DNA of 64,000 bases, from contig JAJNNQ010000075.1 of NCBI GenBank assembly GCA_027886175.1, positions 30,782,501 to 30,846,500 of the forward strand, in the 5' to 3' direction. Each line of letters starts with the position of its first letter. The stretch's first letter is position 1. This DNA comes from Phylloscopus collybita (taxonomy: Eukaryota; Chordata; Aves; Passeriformes; Phylloscopidae). Shown in pieces: positions 26,749-38,793 of this stretch. The notes beneath the pieces were generated by a model, which saw nothing but the letters and a program-made list of their open reading frames with translations, had not been told where the DNA came from and did not search any database. A program made the translations under genes and the position numbers.

Positions 26749-27010
26749 GGTTTTGTTGTTCTTTTATTGTTTCATTTTGTTTTGTTTTGGGGTTTCTTGG
26801 AGGGGGCGGGGATGGAGAGGATTTTTTTTCAGTTTGTTTTGTGGTTTGGGGATTTTGGGGGGTTTCTGGAGGTGGTGGTTGTGGTGGTTTGATTTGGAGT
26901 TGGTTGGTTTTTTGTTGGTTTTGGTTTTGTTTTGTTTTGTGAGGTTTTTGGTTTTTTTGGGGGGGGTTGTTTGGTTGGTTTTTTTTGGTTTTTGTTTTTT
27001 AATTTTTTTG
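26749..27010 (+). repeat. G/T-rich low-complexity tract, 260 bp
   Basis: The plus strand is almost entirely G and T over about 260 bases, with blocks such as TTTTGTTTTGTTTTGGGG, GGAGGGGGCGGGGATGG, and G runs of 4 to 8 near 26850-26866 and 26960-26967. Several windows could form G-quadruplexes with moderate loops. Its translation, full of F, G, W and V, is an artefact of the composition. Confidence 0.88.
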
Positions 27011-29565
27011 CTATGAGTTGGCCCTATAGCTTTACACAGCAGAAGAAGCTACTGACCTCGTAAAACTTAGTTCTGTGATGCTGGGATGAAACCAGTAGAT
27101 ACTGGTTTCTAAAGCAAAACTTTCTATTTGTGGGAGAAAGCAAAATTAGAGGACCAGAAGAGCGTCCTATATGCAAAGGTATCATACTGTCTCCCAGTAT
27201 CACACTGGGAGATTGAACAGCAGTGGCAAAGAACAGACCCTTCAGCAAGTGGTTTCTAAATAACTAATTTACCAGAAAGCCATGAGTTTACCAGCAGGCT
27301 CTGTGCAAATGGACTAAACCCCTTGTAGTGCAGATTTGCTGCTTACTCAAGGAACTGCACCTATGGAGCACAATACCATACTTCCCAAGACTTTGTAAAT
27401 GAAAAATTTTCTTCACTCCTGTGTCATTACCATTGTAGGTAGATTTATCCACATGCTTTTTCTGAACAACTGACATATTGAATATCCTTTAAAATTACTA
27501 TGCCAGTTTTCCCATGAGCAAAACAGATGCGTTAAAGTATCAGACTTGACCAGAGAACAGTGGTTTCATTTTGTGGAAACCTTCTGTGGAACTTGAATGT
27601 ATTTTGTACTACACTGGCTTGCAAAGAAAAGCTTTCCAATTTATTTTCTATCACTGGAATGGTATTGAATTATCACTTTTTCAACTGACACATAAATTCC
27701 TACTTCATTATTACAATGGGAGGTGATGGCTGGGACACTATCCAAAGATTCCACTTCAAATCCCCCTTATGCCTGGTTTCCCAGCACTTACAATGTTGGA
27801 GAATTTATCACCTCATTTTTCCCCTCACAATATGATTACTTTCAAAAGTCATGAACTCTACTGAAATATTTCAAACTTTGACATAATAGTATGTTTCAGC
27901 AAATTAGAGTTTTGCTGAATAAGTTCCAACCAGCTCTAAGAAGTATACACACACATACTGATCACCACTTAAGGTGCCTTGATGGTTAAACCTTTAGGAT
28001 AGTGTTGAAAAAACAACAGGAGATTTTTGTCTAAAAGTTAGAAATATGATTTCTATTTTGTATACATAAATCTTTGTTCTGGAAAAAGATGTAATGAAAT
28101 TGCTACTATGCTCTCTGTGTGCTTATTAAGCAGTGGCTCTGTTACTATGATTGAGTTAAACATTATGATAAATCCTGTCAAAAAGATTGAATTGAACCTT
28201 AAATTACTTTGAAGTATTCCATTGGCATGTGCAAAAGTAAAAGCTTTCTGTTGCTATTCAGTCTGAATTGCTCAGCTCTGTACTTATACCTCATATGTCT
28301 TAGTGTTGTATGGATCACCAACCAACAGGTTGAATAATTAATGCCACCTTTTGGATTTTTACTAAGTGGAGTTCTAGAGGTAGTGGGGGTTAAGAGGGGG
28401 CAATAAGAAGTTTAATGGTCTTTAAGACTCCTTTCTCTTCTTTCAGTAGACCCTGCCATAAGACTAGGAACTGGCATTCAAAGCTATCCAAGGTCAACAC
28501 TGGAAATTCTTTTTACATTTCAATCATGCCTACAAGCTTTAAGAGACCTGAAGAAAACAATGCTAAATGTCATGCCAAAGAGGCACGACATAAAGATTGG
28601 CTTCTCATGGGGTAAAGATACTTTCTGGATTAAATCTTCCACTTTACCTAGAAATCCATCTTGTTTTATGACCCCCATGGTAAATCTTTGTCAGTTGTCA
28701 AAAGGTCCAGTCCAATCCAGGTGTGTTCTTCTTGGTTACATAGCAGTTTATAAGTCCTGTGTACCTGTAAATTGAGAAAGAATGAAATCAGGTTTTACAT
28801 TGTCACAGTCATGGAATGAAACTACCCAATTTCTAATCAAGTAAATGCAATGGGGTGAAATTCCACAGCCAGACTTGGGAAGCAAATTCTGTGTCACTCA
28901 CACAAAGTAATGTAGAAATTTAACCAGCAAATTCCAATTACTTTCCAAGGCTTTATTCAAGAAATCGATATTCATGACATAGTATCTTGATATACAATGT
29001 CAAAGGTCAAATTTCAAAGCTTGTTCTAGTATTTCTTGATTTGTGTACTATGTTTCTTTGTTTCTGTGGGCCTGAGTTTACAAACTTGTGCCCTAACCAA
29101 ATCACGAACCTCTTCCAACCTCCCATGAACAAATTATACTGTTTTCTGCAACCACAGATTGAAGCAGTATCAAAAATATCAGTGAACAATCAGCCCTGTT
29201 GGGTAAATCAAAATGCCTTCTGGAAGTAGACTAGGCAGGAGGTGACAGGTGGAAACTGTGAGGAAATTAAGGGCTGAGGAGTAGAAATGTAACAGTTCCT
29301 TAACTGGGGTCACAGCTGTGGAAAAGCAGCCCTCGATCCGTTTCCAGGGGAACCGGCTTACTGCAGCTAGCTCTTGCCAAACAGCGTTTGGTCGTCATTG
29401 CATTGAAATGGGCCAGGAGTAACCCTGAGACCTCCTCAGTGACAGTTAAGTTTCAGCTGAAATATTGAGGAGCAGCCCAATGCCAGACAGTGCTTTTACA
29501 GCTGCAATAACCAACATATGCCTTGCAAATCAGTGAAGGCATGCTTGTCTGATGAGGAGGATAGA
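27011..29565. other. Unique AT-rich non-coding DNA
   Basis: No gene or transposon recognised. A 9-bp perfect hairpin lies at 27190-27212 (arms TCTCCCAGT and ACTGGGAGA, 5-base loop). A slightly GC- and CpG-richer patch at about 29320-29400 has no identifiable content. Confidence 0.5.
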
Positions 29566-29745
29566 GGATCATGGAATATGATAGGTTGAAAAAGACTTCC
29601 AAGATTATCACATGTAACTGTTTACCCAGCACTGCCAAATTCACCACTAAACCATGTCCCTAAGTGCCACATCCTCCTGCCTTTAAATACCTCCAGGACT
29701 GGTGGCTCACCTGCTTCCCTGGGCAGACTGATCCAATGAATCAAA
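29566..29745 (-). mobile_element. CR1 LINE 3' fragment
   Basis: Starting near GATCATGGAATATGATAGG, the plus strand matches the reverse of a CR1 3' end. It contains the block ACTAAACCATGTCCCTAAGT, also present in the CR1 at 9.85 kb, then CCTCCAGGACTGGTGGCTC and CTTCCCTGGGCAG. Sharing these blocks puts the two copies in closely related CR1 subfamilies. It is about 180 bp, minus strand and 5'-truncated. Confidence 0.85.
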
Positions 29746-30702
29746 CCTGTAGCAGCCTAAGAGCTCAGTAACCTGGGGCTGTTTCATAAACTGTGTAAAC
29801 ATGGGAGTAGCAAGCCTCTAGTTCGGACAAAGGAGTATAAGGATCAGATGTTTTTCAAGATAAGGTCAGGGACTCAGCTCTGGGCCAAGTGTACAATATA
29901 GTCATGACCCACAGGCTTCCCAAGAGTGCAAATGGAAGAAGGAAATTATCCTAATTTACCTTATTGAATAGTGGAAGGCAACGCATTACACTGGACTCAT
30001 GAGACCAGAAAACATATTGGAAGGATTATTTTTTTTTTCCCATTAGAAGCAAGAACAGTCTTCTCAGATTGTTAACATCACTTACTGCTAATTAGGTGAG
30101 GATGAAAAATAGTTTTGCACCAATTTTAGACTGAAATAGCATAGGAACATGTTTGCTGAGTCCTCAGCAATCACTTAGAAATAGAAACAGTGATGTCACA
30201 TGGATCAAGCTCTAGGTATGTTGTTTTCTGGCCAAACCAACACAAGTTCTGTATTTACTTGACAGATTAGCACAAATGCTCATATCAAAAAACATATCAA
30301 ATCCAAGAAAGCCATGCTGAATCTAATTTGTGTTCACCAAGCAATAAAGTTGTCAGGGAAACTGTCCAAAACTTGACCAAATACCAGTATTAATCCAAGA
30401 TGTGAGTTTTTTTCAGGTGAAATTGAAGAAATGCAGAAGGAAAATATAAGGTTCCCTTTTGTTTAATTTCTTGCAGCTAATGAAGGCTGAGAAAAAGCTC
30501 TCTCAAAGCCTGTAAATATGTACTAGCTTTATTAGCTGTAATTAGTGGCCATTAATCTTTTTTTCTGTGATGAAAGCCCAGGTAATTTTCAACAGTTTAG
30601 TTTTTTCAGTTGTTGAGGACAAAGTTTTCAGTGCTGCTTTCTGCAAGATTTATGAGATACAGAATCTATAACAAGTGCTGTGTCCCAAGATTTGCTATGT
30701 CC

Positions 30703-30744
30703 CAAGATATACTGATACAATCTCAATTGTATCAGTATATCTTG
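30703..30744. repeat. Perfect inverted repeat, 19-bp arms, 4-base loop
   Basis: Left arm CAAGATATACTGATACAAT (30703-30721) and right arm ATTGTATCAGTATATCTTG (30726-30744) are exact reverse complements, separated by CTCA. A direct repeat of TGTCCCAAGAT lies just upstream (from about 30681 and 30698), overlapping the left arm. The arms are AT-rich, so it could extrude as a cruciform or fold as an RNA hairpin. It is rather short for a microRNA precursor. Template switching during replication is a likely origin. Confidence 0.95.
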
Positions 30745-30903
30745 TATACACTTTAAAAATTACAATTGCATTTCAGGAATTTTTGAATTGAGTTAAATAT
30801 CAGAGTATTTTAATATCCAATTTCAATTGGAATGTATTATAGTCAGGTAAAATTTCCATAAACTTGTAGTTTAATGAGGCAAAGTTATTGGTGTGATGTT
30901 TTT

Positions 30904-30951
30904 TAAACTATACTGTTAACAGTATTAACATACCGTTAACAGTATAGTTTA
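30904..30951. repeat. Perfect inverted repeat, 17-bp arms, 14-base loop
   Basis: Left arm TAAACTATACTGTTAAC (30904-30920) and right arm GTTAACAGTATAGTTTA (30935-30951) are exact reverse complements. The left arm with the start of the loop also makes a 12-bp palindrome, ACTGTTAACAGT. It lies only 160 bases from the hairpin at 30703-30744. Confidence 0.95.
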
Positions 30952-31674
30952 GAAAAATTTGGTCATAAAGTGCATAGTTACACAAATTCAATCTTAAAAA
31001 TAAAAATAGGATCAAGAAAAATTGTATTTGGTTTGGAATTTTTTCTACAGTTTTAATAAAATTCTGACCTATGCCATTATAACACCCAGGTCTTGCCAGC
31101 ACCACCTTTCTATTAAATATCTGTAGCCAGTATGCTCTGTGAAAACTGAAGACAGGACTGGGTTTTGTAATGCAGAGAGAAATGTGTTACATGTACAAAA
31201 TTCATGTTAACAGAAACTAAGCAGTCACTCCTTAGAAAGGCAATTAAATGATGTTGTATCAGATTTGTGCTGGAGTGACCAATTCTGTCTCATAGTCAAG
31301 CACCAATAAATCTGTGGTGGTTATAAGGATTAATGGTTCTAGAAGGCTGCACTCAAGAGTATTGCTCATAATACATCTTCTATTTGAGATTATTTACTAT
31401 AGAAACGTATAGTTCAGTGGTTTAAATGATCTCTACACATTCAGTCACTGAGTCTCTGTCACTTGGGTGTGAAAAAGTGTGAGACGTCCCTTCTCTGTCA
31501 GTTCAGAGATCACATGAGTTGTTCCCAACCCAAGCTTTGATATCTCATCTGTTTAATGTACAGCTCTACAGATCCCTGTTTCAGTCTGTGGTATGTCAAT
31601 GAACATGCTGATTGCCAGTTTTCCTTTTAGTGCCTTTTACCCAGCATTGTTTGATCAGCTCAAGGCTGGTCTGG

Positions 31675-31741
31675 ATATCATGGAATCATGGAATGGTTTG
31701 GTTTGGCAGGGACCTTAAAGATCCTCTAGTTCCAAACCCCT
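31675..31741 (-). mobile_element. CR1 LINE 3' end, piece 1 of a copy split by an LTR
   Basis: The plus strand reads ATCATGGAATCATGGAATGG, the reversed CR1 terminal octamers, then GACCTTAAAGATCCTCTAG and TTCCAAACCCCT. The normal CR1 continuation (CCTGCCATGGGCAGGGACA) is missing here and resumes at 32040. The break is filled by a solo LTR. The element is minus strand and only its 3' tail survives. Confidence 0.88.
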
Positions 31742-32039
31742 TGATGCTGTTGTACACCACAATGACACAGACTCCAACTTCAGAAGGCTGAAAATGACTA
31801 TGTTTATTACTGGGAATCTCTTCCCTTTTATACTATTGTACACAGAACAATTCCATTGGTGAAACAAAGACAAACTTCTTCAATCACATTGGTCAGACCA
31901 GAGGGACATCAAGAAATCCCTCCTAGGGAAAGAATGTAAACAAAGATTAGTTAAACAAACATGTCTCTTGTTTACAGAAAATTCTCTGGGAAAAGAGTTT
32001 CAGAAAACCAGAACATCTCAGGCACGAACCCGGGGTACA
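31742..32039 (-). mobile_element. 298-bp endogenous retrovirus solo LTR nested in CR1
   Basis: On the minus strand the element begins TGTACCCCGGG and ends GCATCA, giving the TG...CA ends of an LTR. It has a TATA-like TATAAAAGG (plus-strand complement near 31830), followed by an AATAAA polyadenylation signal (complement near 31801) and a short 3' remainder, the order U3-R-U5. Flanks ACCCCT (31736-31741) and TCCCCT (32040-32045) match at five of six bases, as expected of an ageing 6-bp target-site duplication. It interrupts a CR1 tail cleanly. There are no internal genes, so it is a solo LTR from recombination between the two LTRs of a provirus. Family not identified. Confidence 0.85.
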
Positions 32040-32115
32040 TCCCCTGCCATGGACAGAGACATATTCTACTAGACCAGGTTGCTCAGAACTCCATCCAAAC
32101 CAGCCTTGAAAAGAC
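32040..32115 (-). mobile_element. CR1 LINE 3' end, piece 2
   Basis: The CR1 tail continues here: CCCCTGCCATGGACAGAGAC, TACTAGACCAGGTTGCTCAG and CCAAACCAGCCTTGAAAAG. With 31675-31741 it makes one CR1 copy, so the CR1 is older than the LTR that splits it. It fades out near 32115. Confidence 0.88.
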
Positions 32116-33067
32116 CAAGAAATATGTTAGGGTAACTTCAGCTCTTAGTTAATCAGTAATAAAATATTTCTCATATTTAAACTAATGAATTGCTTCACTT
32201 TTGCCCTACTTTATAGCTTTTAAAATATTTAATCTTCTTAAAATTCCTTTCTTATCAGCGGCTTGTTTCTCCTTATCTCCCAACTCGAACAATGCTAGAT
32301 AGCAAATAGACATGCTAGTGTGCTACATGCATTTTTTCTAAAACTTAGGTACAGATCCTGTTTTTCTCATCCTGTCATTATTTTTTTTTTAACGAATAAA
32401 AGATAACAAATTTGCACAAAATAAATGCAGCAAAGACATTCCAGGAAAATTACTTGTTTTCCTGCAAGACTATGTTTTTGAAAGTTACATTAGATCAGAA
32501 AAATGCAATGCTTATCTCTCTAGAGCTTTGGGTCTGACATTTTTTCCATGCTTATATCTCTTAACACATTTTCATCTCACACCTGCCCCTGGCATCAGAT
32601 TACTTCCTGCTCAAGAGACCACTGAGTGATATCTTCCATGTTCTTATTATGTGATCAGGTGTCAGCTTGCTCGTAACAGCCAGAAATACAGTGCTGGTGT
32701 TGCCATATGAACAATAATTTTTACTTATGAACAGTGTCTTGTGTGAAGAAGAGCATGTTCCTACATTTCTAACAAAGCCAGTCACTATCAAAGAGTATAA
32801 AAAGTAACAATGAAAATAACAAGAACTGGAGTTATTTCACAGAGCTTTACAGATAATTTTAAATTCTCCTTCCCCTTAACTGCTACTTCCGCAGGTCAGT
32901 CCCACGCCTGCTGAATCCAGCCCAAAGTAATATACCACCCTTATTTAAACATTTTTTTTCTATTTCCTTTCCCTTCCCTCAGGAGGAACCTCTCCCTCAT
33001 TTTACACCAGAAGTCCTTTTGAATGCCAACCACAGATTCACTGATTTGGCTGAAAAGTTGGAAGTCC
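32116..33067. other. Unique non-coding DNA
   Basis: AT-rich, nothing recognisable between the CR1 fragment and the next LTR. Confidence 0.5.
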
Positions 33068-33072
33068 TATGC

Positions 33073-33475
33073 TGTTGGAGCTGTACTGGAAACTTAGAGT
33101 TTGAGGGGTTAGTGTATAGTAATACACCTGAGTCAAGATGGAGGATTCTGAGCATTGTCTTTGTCCTTCTTCTTCCTTCTTCTTTATGGGTTTAGGTGGT
33201 TTTCTGTAATTCATTGATGGAGTTCACATTGCAGATTTCAAGTAGTTAGTTATTGGATTTAAAGTGAAAATCATTTAGGTGGCATTTCATAATTGGACAG
33301 GTTGTCTTTGAAAAGACCTGGTAAAGATAGAGAAGTACTCCATTTTACCTCGTTTACCCAGCTTGCTAGTTAAGCTCATAGCTCATGAGTCTGTAAATAC
33401 TGTAAATAGATAAGGTAAAATAAACAACCAGGTCCAAACTCGACTCCTTGTTGCCTGTGTGTCTCTATCCCAACC
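33073..33475 (+). mobile_element. 403-bp ERVL-like solo LTR
   Basis: The element begins TGTTGGAG and ends TATCCCAACC, where the last C is probably a mutated A of the usual ...CCAACA end; the ends therefore form a short inverted repeat. An AATAAA lies at 33419-33424 and is followed by a CTTGTTGCCTGTGTG U5-like segment. The flanking five bases TATGC (33068-33072) and TAGGC (33476-33480) match at four of five, in keeping with the 5-bp duplications of ERVL-class elements. No retroviral coding sequence adjoins it, so it is a solo LTR. Confidence 0.75.
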
Positions 33476-33480
33476 TAGGC

Positions 33481-35901
33481 AGAGAGAAGAAAAAAAGCAA
33501 AAACAGTCACACAATGCTAGCTTGATCGTCTTCCCTTCCTGAATCATATTTTCTTACAGGACCACAGATACAACATGAGGTTTGAATTGAACCAATATTC
33601 AAGGTGAAACAAAGGAGGACTTTAGAGTGGAATAACTGCAGATGACACTCAGTCAGTGGACACCACTCCAGTCTGTACCTCTTCAGTTTAGTATTAGATT
33701 GCAAAAACATTAGGATACACTGAAAAGTTTTATTTTAAGGGAGAGCTGGGAAAAAACTAAATATATTTAGTTATATCTAGATGTTGGTTTTCTGTTGATG
33801 ATATACAGTTCCTGTCTTTTAGGTAGAAGCAAGCTATCTGAACAATGTTCAGAAATGGAATGAGAGATTTTGCCTACTCTCACTCTCACAAAGAAATTTT
33901 CTCAGTATTACCTGCTCTCACTCCCTCATTTAATTGCTAGTCTCTTATTTCATCAAGTCTATTATTTGACTGTCTTCTCTGACCATGGGTAAAAATCAGC
34001 TTCACAAAGGGTCATAGTCATAGACAGTGCTCCTCTTCTGCAGAAAGTTAATGACCCTGAAACTCTACAGGCAGATGGCATCACACTGGTCACTAATCCA
34101 CTTCTGGCAAAGCCAGTTGCTAAAGGGCATTTGAGTTCACCTGGCCAACTTTGCCAAAAGTGTGTTAAAGAGAAAAGTTCCTGCCTGCTGACAGAGAAAT
34201 GAGGGCAGTAACCTTCAATTGGTAGACAGTGACAGGGAACCAGAACTCTTAAAGTCTTCAGCTGGCGGGGCTAGTGCATGTAAAACATCTGTGTGTGGCT
34301 CTGTATAACCCTGAGTCACATCAGTGGTGTTACTTGGCTCTCATCAGTACATCTCCAGTTTGACCTGTAGTCCTTTTAGTTGTATTGTAAAGTAAATAAA
34401 CTACTTTTGACTACTGTAACTGTAGCACTGAATAACAGTGATAACAGATTAGTCATAAGAATTATTCATATCATAGTGAGAGGATATCAGTGGGCAAATT
34501 TAAAAAACACCAAGGTTTGTTTTGGATGAAGATTTTGCAGGAACAGACTTTGTTCTGAGATTTCTGGTGTTTTCAGTTTCCACTTGACCTATTTTTCTTC
34601 GTTTGCTCTTTGAAAAATTTTACTGAGATTGAGACCTACTAACAGAATAACAGAGTCTAAACCACATAGCTTTACTCTTCAGCAGCTGCTGCCATATTAT
34701 GATAGCACTTACAACCAATAGAAGGGTCTTAGAATATTTCTGTTCCATAATATATCTAGAAATTGTTAACAAGACTGTAGTTATTAAATATATACTTTAT
34801 TTTTAGACACCTTCAGATGAAATCTGAGAAGACTTGTATCTCCAATGCAAATAAAATACAGAGTGTTTTCAAAGTGTTGGACTTCTACATGGCATAAGAT
34901 TCATAGAAAAGCTATTATTTGCTTCTCCAAGTCTGTATATGCAGAAAAAAAAGGCATTTCCTTTACTCAACCAGGCTCTGGGTAACAAAATAGACTAGTT
35001 TATTATTCATAAATTTAATTTAATTTATTAAATTAAATTAATTAATTAGTTACTATAAAACATACACGTTATAACCTGCCACCTGTCCTCTGTCCTTTGC
35101 AGAGTATTCAGTAAAATTAGCAATTCTTTTTCTGTAAACTTTGCTGCATGTTTTCATAAATATTATCACTTTCTTTCTTTTTTTATATCTATTCTCCAAC
35201 TCATCTGCTCAGCAGCTACTTTTTTTCAGGACAGTGATTTAGATTAACTCTAAGAAGAAAACATGTGTCCTTGAGCCAAATACATAACAATGCTGTTGCC
35301 AAACAAGCTAATATACCAAAAGGAAATGATGAGCTTGGTGGGGGAATCATGGGGATGCAGCTCCACGGCCTGTATTAGGCAGACCATGTTTATGTAGCAG
35401 TCTTTTCTGACTGAAATACAGCTCTGCATGTTCTTAAAATGAAAAGGGTGAATATCTATCACCAAGACAAGATTTCGCAATTGTCTTCACTCTAACCTTG
35501 CTCCAGCAATCAGCCCAATGGAAGCTGGTCAGAGCAGCTCTGACAAAATCAGTTTAAAGCCAGTATTTGCTTATGACAGATAAAAAAAGAGAAAAGTTCT
35601 GTTTTAAGTTTTTTTGTATTCTGTTCTAAGTTATTTTGTATTTCCCTCTGTATCAAACCAAAACCAGGGCCCCAGTTCAACAGAGTACCCTTCAAGATGA
35701 GTCTTAGAGCCTCTAACCATTAACATTCTTTCTTTCTCTCCTCCCACAACCTTGGCTTCCTCTGCAGCCAGCAGGGTTTGAATGACCTGGAAGGCCATAG
35801 TCATTTTCTCCTGAAGTGGGCCCCAAATTTTGAAATATATTTATGCAAGAGTATCAATCATGTAATTCAATAGAGGTCAAATACTTTGCAAGTTTTTTTT
35901 T

Positions 35902-35904
<3 letters not shown>
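33481..35904. other. Unique AT-rich non-coding DNA
   Basis: No gene or transposon recognised. A nearly perfect AT palindrome built from TTAATT units lies at about 35013-35042. Confidence 0.5.

Positions 35905-35945
<41 letters not shown>
35905..35945 (-). repeat. Poly(T) run of 41
   Basis: Forty-one consecutive T, preceded by a shorter T run and TAAA. Read on the minus strand it is poly(A), but no AATAAA is seen at the right distance, so a retrocopy tail is not favoured. Simple mononucleotide expansion is the simpler reading. Confidence 0.9.
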
Positions 35946-35947
<2 letters not shown>

Positions 35948-38793
35948 ATTTCCGTATAATTGAAAGAATATGTTTGCTAACTTTGCTAAATCACTCATTC
36001 TAGCATACTATGTTACAGTATTATGGCCATCTGTATTTGTATGTATCCCATACCAAGGAATGTCAAGTTCACAGCCTTAAACTCTAATGTAAATGCCAGA
36101 GTTTAGATCCTATGAATAATCCAGCATGTCTAGGCAACATGTTTCTCCTGAATTATCTCACCACACGGTATTCTTCAAACAATACTATATTGTGTTGTAC
36201 AATGCAGTATATTGTTCTACATCTTTATATGAAAACATAAAAAACTTAAAAAGTTTTATTGCTCTCCTTCTTTCCAAATTACACTCGCTTCATAGTTCAT
36301 AATACACTTACCACAACCTGTCTATTGTCTAAGGCAAATATTTACAGAACTGTTAAAATGACCCTGTTATACAGAAGTGCTTTATTTGCAAAACTCTAAA
36401 TTTCTACAGCTGCCACATCAGTAATTTTTTCTGTCTTGGTGCAGTAGGCAATGAACCTCAAGGTATGTGTTAGACATCAGTCTTGCAAAGAATTACCATA
36501 TGAGACTTTATGCTACATGCCATTACTCCCAATGTCCACAATTTTTTTCAATATTTAAAATCCGTGGGTATGTTACCTGGAGTTTCCTTCAAAAAGTCCT
36601 CAGAACTACTTTAACCTAACACTCTATCTGTAATTCTACCTTGGGAACGAATTTCTGTGGCAGATCTTATATCAAAGCCAGAAAATTTAAGGATTGCCTT
36701 TAAAGAAATTAAAGTAGTGCCTCCCCATGGGGACAAATCCAAATGCAAACATAGCTTTGGAGTCTTTTTAAAGAAGCTGAGGCATGATATCAAACCCCAC
36801 CTTTTATGCCAATCCCCCATTTAATTCCCATGGGTGGAGGTCTATTTTGTAAAACTACTTCAGTGAATTTTTATTTCAGCCTTTTAAGGGATATATGTGT
36901 ACCCCACAGGCATTGCTTCATGGCAGGTTCCCAAATTACAGTGGGAAAAGTGCCAGAGCTTAAACAATACTCATCTACATTTGGGGAGGAAATAAAAAAG
37001 CGATCTGTGCAGTTGCATAATCAGATAATACTACTGAAGAACAAGTATCACACTCATTGATGGTATAATTTTTTTTTACTTCCTCTTACCTGACTAAATC
37101 AGCACCTCACCATAAGAAAGAAAAATACAGAGCACAGCTCATTAGGTTTCTATCCTAGTCCCCTGGATCTGAAGGCAGCTGTAATGTTTAGACATACAGA
37201 GTTAAAATAAAGGAAGCCTTGTGTGTAGAGCTTAAACACTGACAAAAGCCAGAAAATTCACAGCATATATGAAGCAAATTAATTCTACCTTTTGTTCAGT
37301 GAAAATTTTTATATTCTGCTTCTGGTTATCTCATACTTGAATTGTAGGGTTTTATTTGTTGTTTCAATAGAGGTTCAGATGCCAGATCAAGACAAGCACA
37401 GAATGAAAATATGACCTTTAGCCCAAGATTTTTATGATCTAAATACAAAAAAAGTAAACTATTAAGAACAAAGAAGATGAACAATGAAACAACGGGGATA
37501 GGTATTAGTCATCCTTGTAGACAATGCTCTCAGTGCTTGAGCTGCCAAGCTTTTGTAGGTATTGGGATAAAACAGGAGGGATTTGAGGCAATGAAGCTAT
37601 ATTTTTACACTGTAAATCTCATTTAATGCTGGCTTAATCAGCAAGGAAAGACTTTTTGGAATCTTATACAAAAATGAAAACAATGATCACTTCCTATTAG
37701 AGCTTACATATGCCTCATTTAAGTGCCTGATATTTTACTTCTCTGACTGGAAAACTCTGTGCTATATATTTTAGATGGAACTGTGCTGTTTAATGATACA
37801 TTTGAAGGGACAATAAGACACACAAGGAGAATTTTTCCTGTCTAAGTTTTTGTAAGGTTTTCCAGTAGTCGTCAGCAGCTCTTCAAAGGTCAGTCCAGGT
37901 TAAAAGTCATATAGCTCCTTTCAGTGTTCAAAGGAAGGCAAATCCCTATGCCAGGGCAGAAATTACTTGCTCAGATGTACAATTGACTTATCTCTACCCA
38001 AATATTTCAGTGCCTGGAGGCTTACTACAGATGTTCTCTTTTTGTCCATTGAACATTTTGCAGCCAAGGCACTCATTCGGCTGCAGGAAGAAATCATCAG
38101 TCCATGAAAAGGACATGGAGAAAAATCAGACTACAGTAAAGAAAAAATCCTAAACTGACTCATGAGTGTAGCTTGCAGAATCCAAATTAATTTTAATCTA
38201 ATGAAGGAATCTTAACTGCATACTGGAATCCCATTAGTGACTGGACTACTGATAGATTAACATGGGATTCAATTCTATTCTTGCACATTTTTCTGACTCG
38301 TAAGAGACATCTTGTTACATGGAAACTAAACAGATAAAAAGATGTTAATAAATATTCTAAGTATTTAGTCTAGTCATGCCAAATAAATATGACCATTTTC
38401 TAGAATGTGCAATGGTTTTAAGGATTCTTTAAATAATTTACTCACTTACATTGGAAGTAGGCAGTGGGATGACACACACATGTGTAGCCTGACAGGAAGC
38501 ATGTATTGATTCTTTCAATTTCAGATTTGCTTTACTGATTGCTGAAAAGAAAGAAACTTAAAAAATATTGTGAGTTCATTTTTTTTTATTGCCATTAATC
38601 CTTGTGGCTCATATGGAGCAATCTCCTAGGTCTCCTGGGATCAAAGATTTGTCTTTCTGTTAATAGCTGTCAGAACTACCAGGATCAACAGGAGAGCAGC
38701 AGCAGCCTTGTCAGCTTTTCACATGAAAATGAGTAAAATTACTGCATCCTAATTGTAAAGTATTAAGGAAGATTGGATACATTTTCTACCATA
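35946..38793. other. Unique AT-rich non-coding DNA
   Basis: No gene or recognisable repeat. Confidence 0.5.

Larger units (their letters stand above)
29746..31674. other. Unique AT-rich DNA with two perfect hairpins
   Basis: No gene or transposon recognised. Two strong inverted repeats at 30703-30744 and 30904-30951 are annotated separately. Near 30538-30558 a TAATTAGTGGCCATTAAT palindrome-like pair of homeodomain cores occurs in non-repetitive sequence. Confidence 0.5.

Noticed and set aside
26753..27016. A hydrophobic 87-codon frame
   Set aside because: Same cause: G/T-rich low-complexity DNA.
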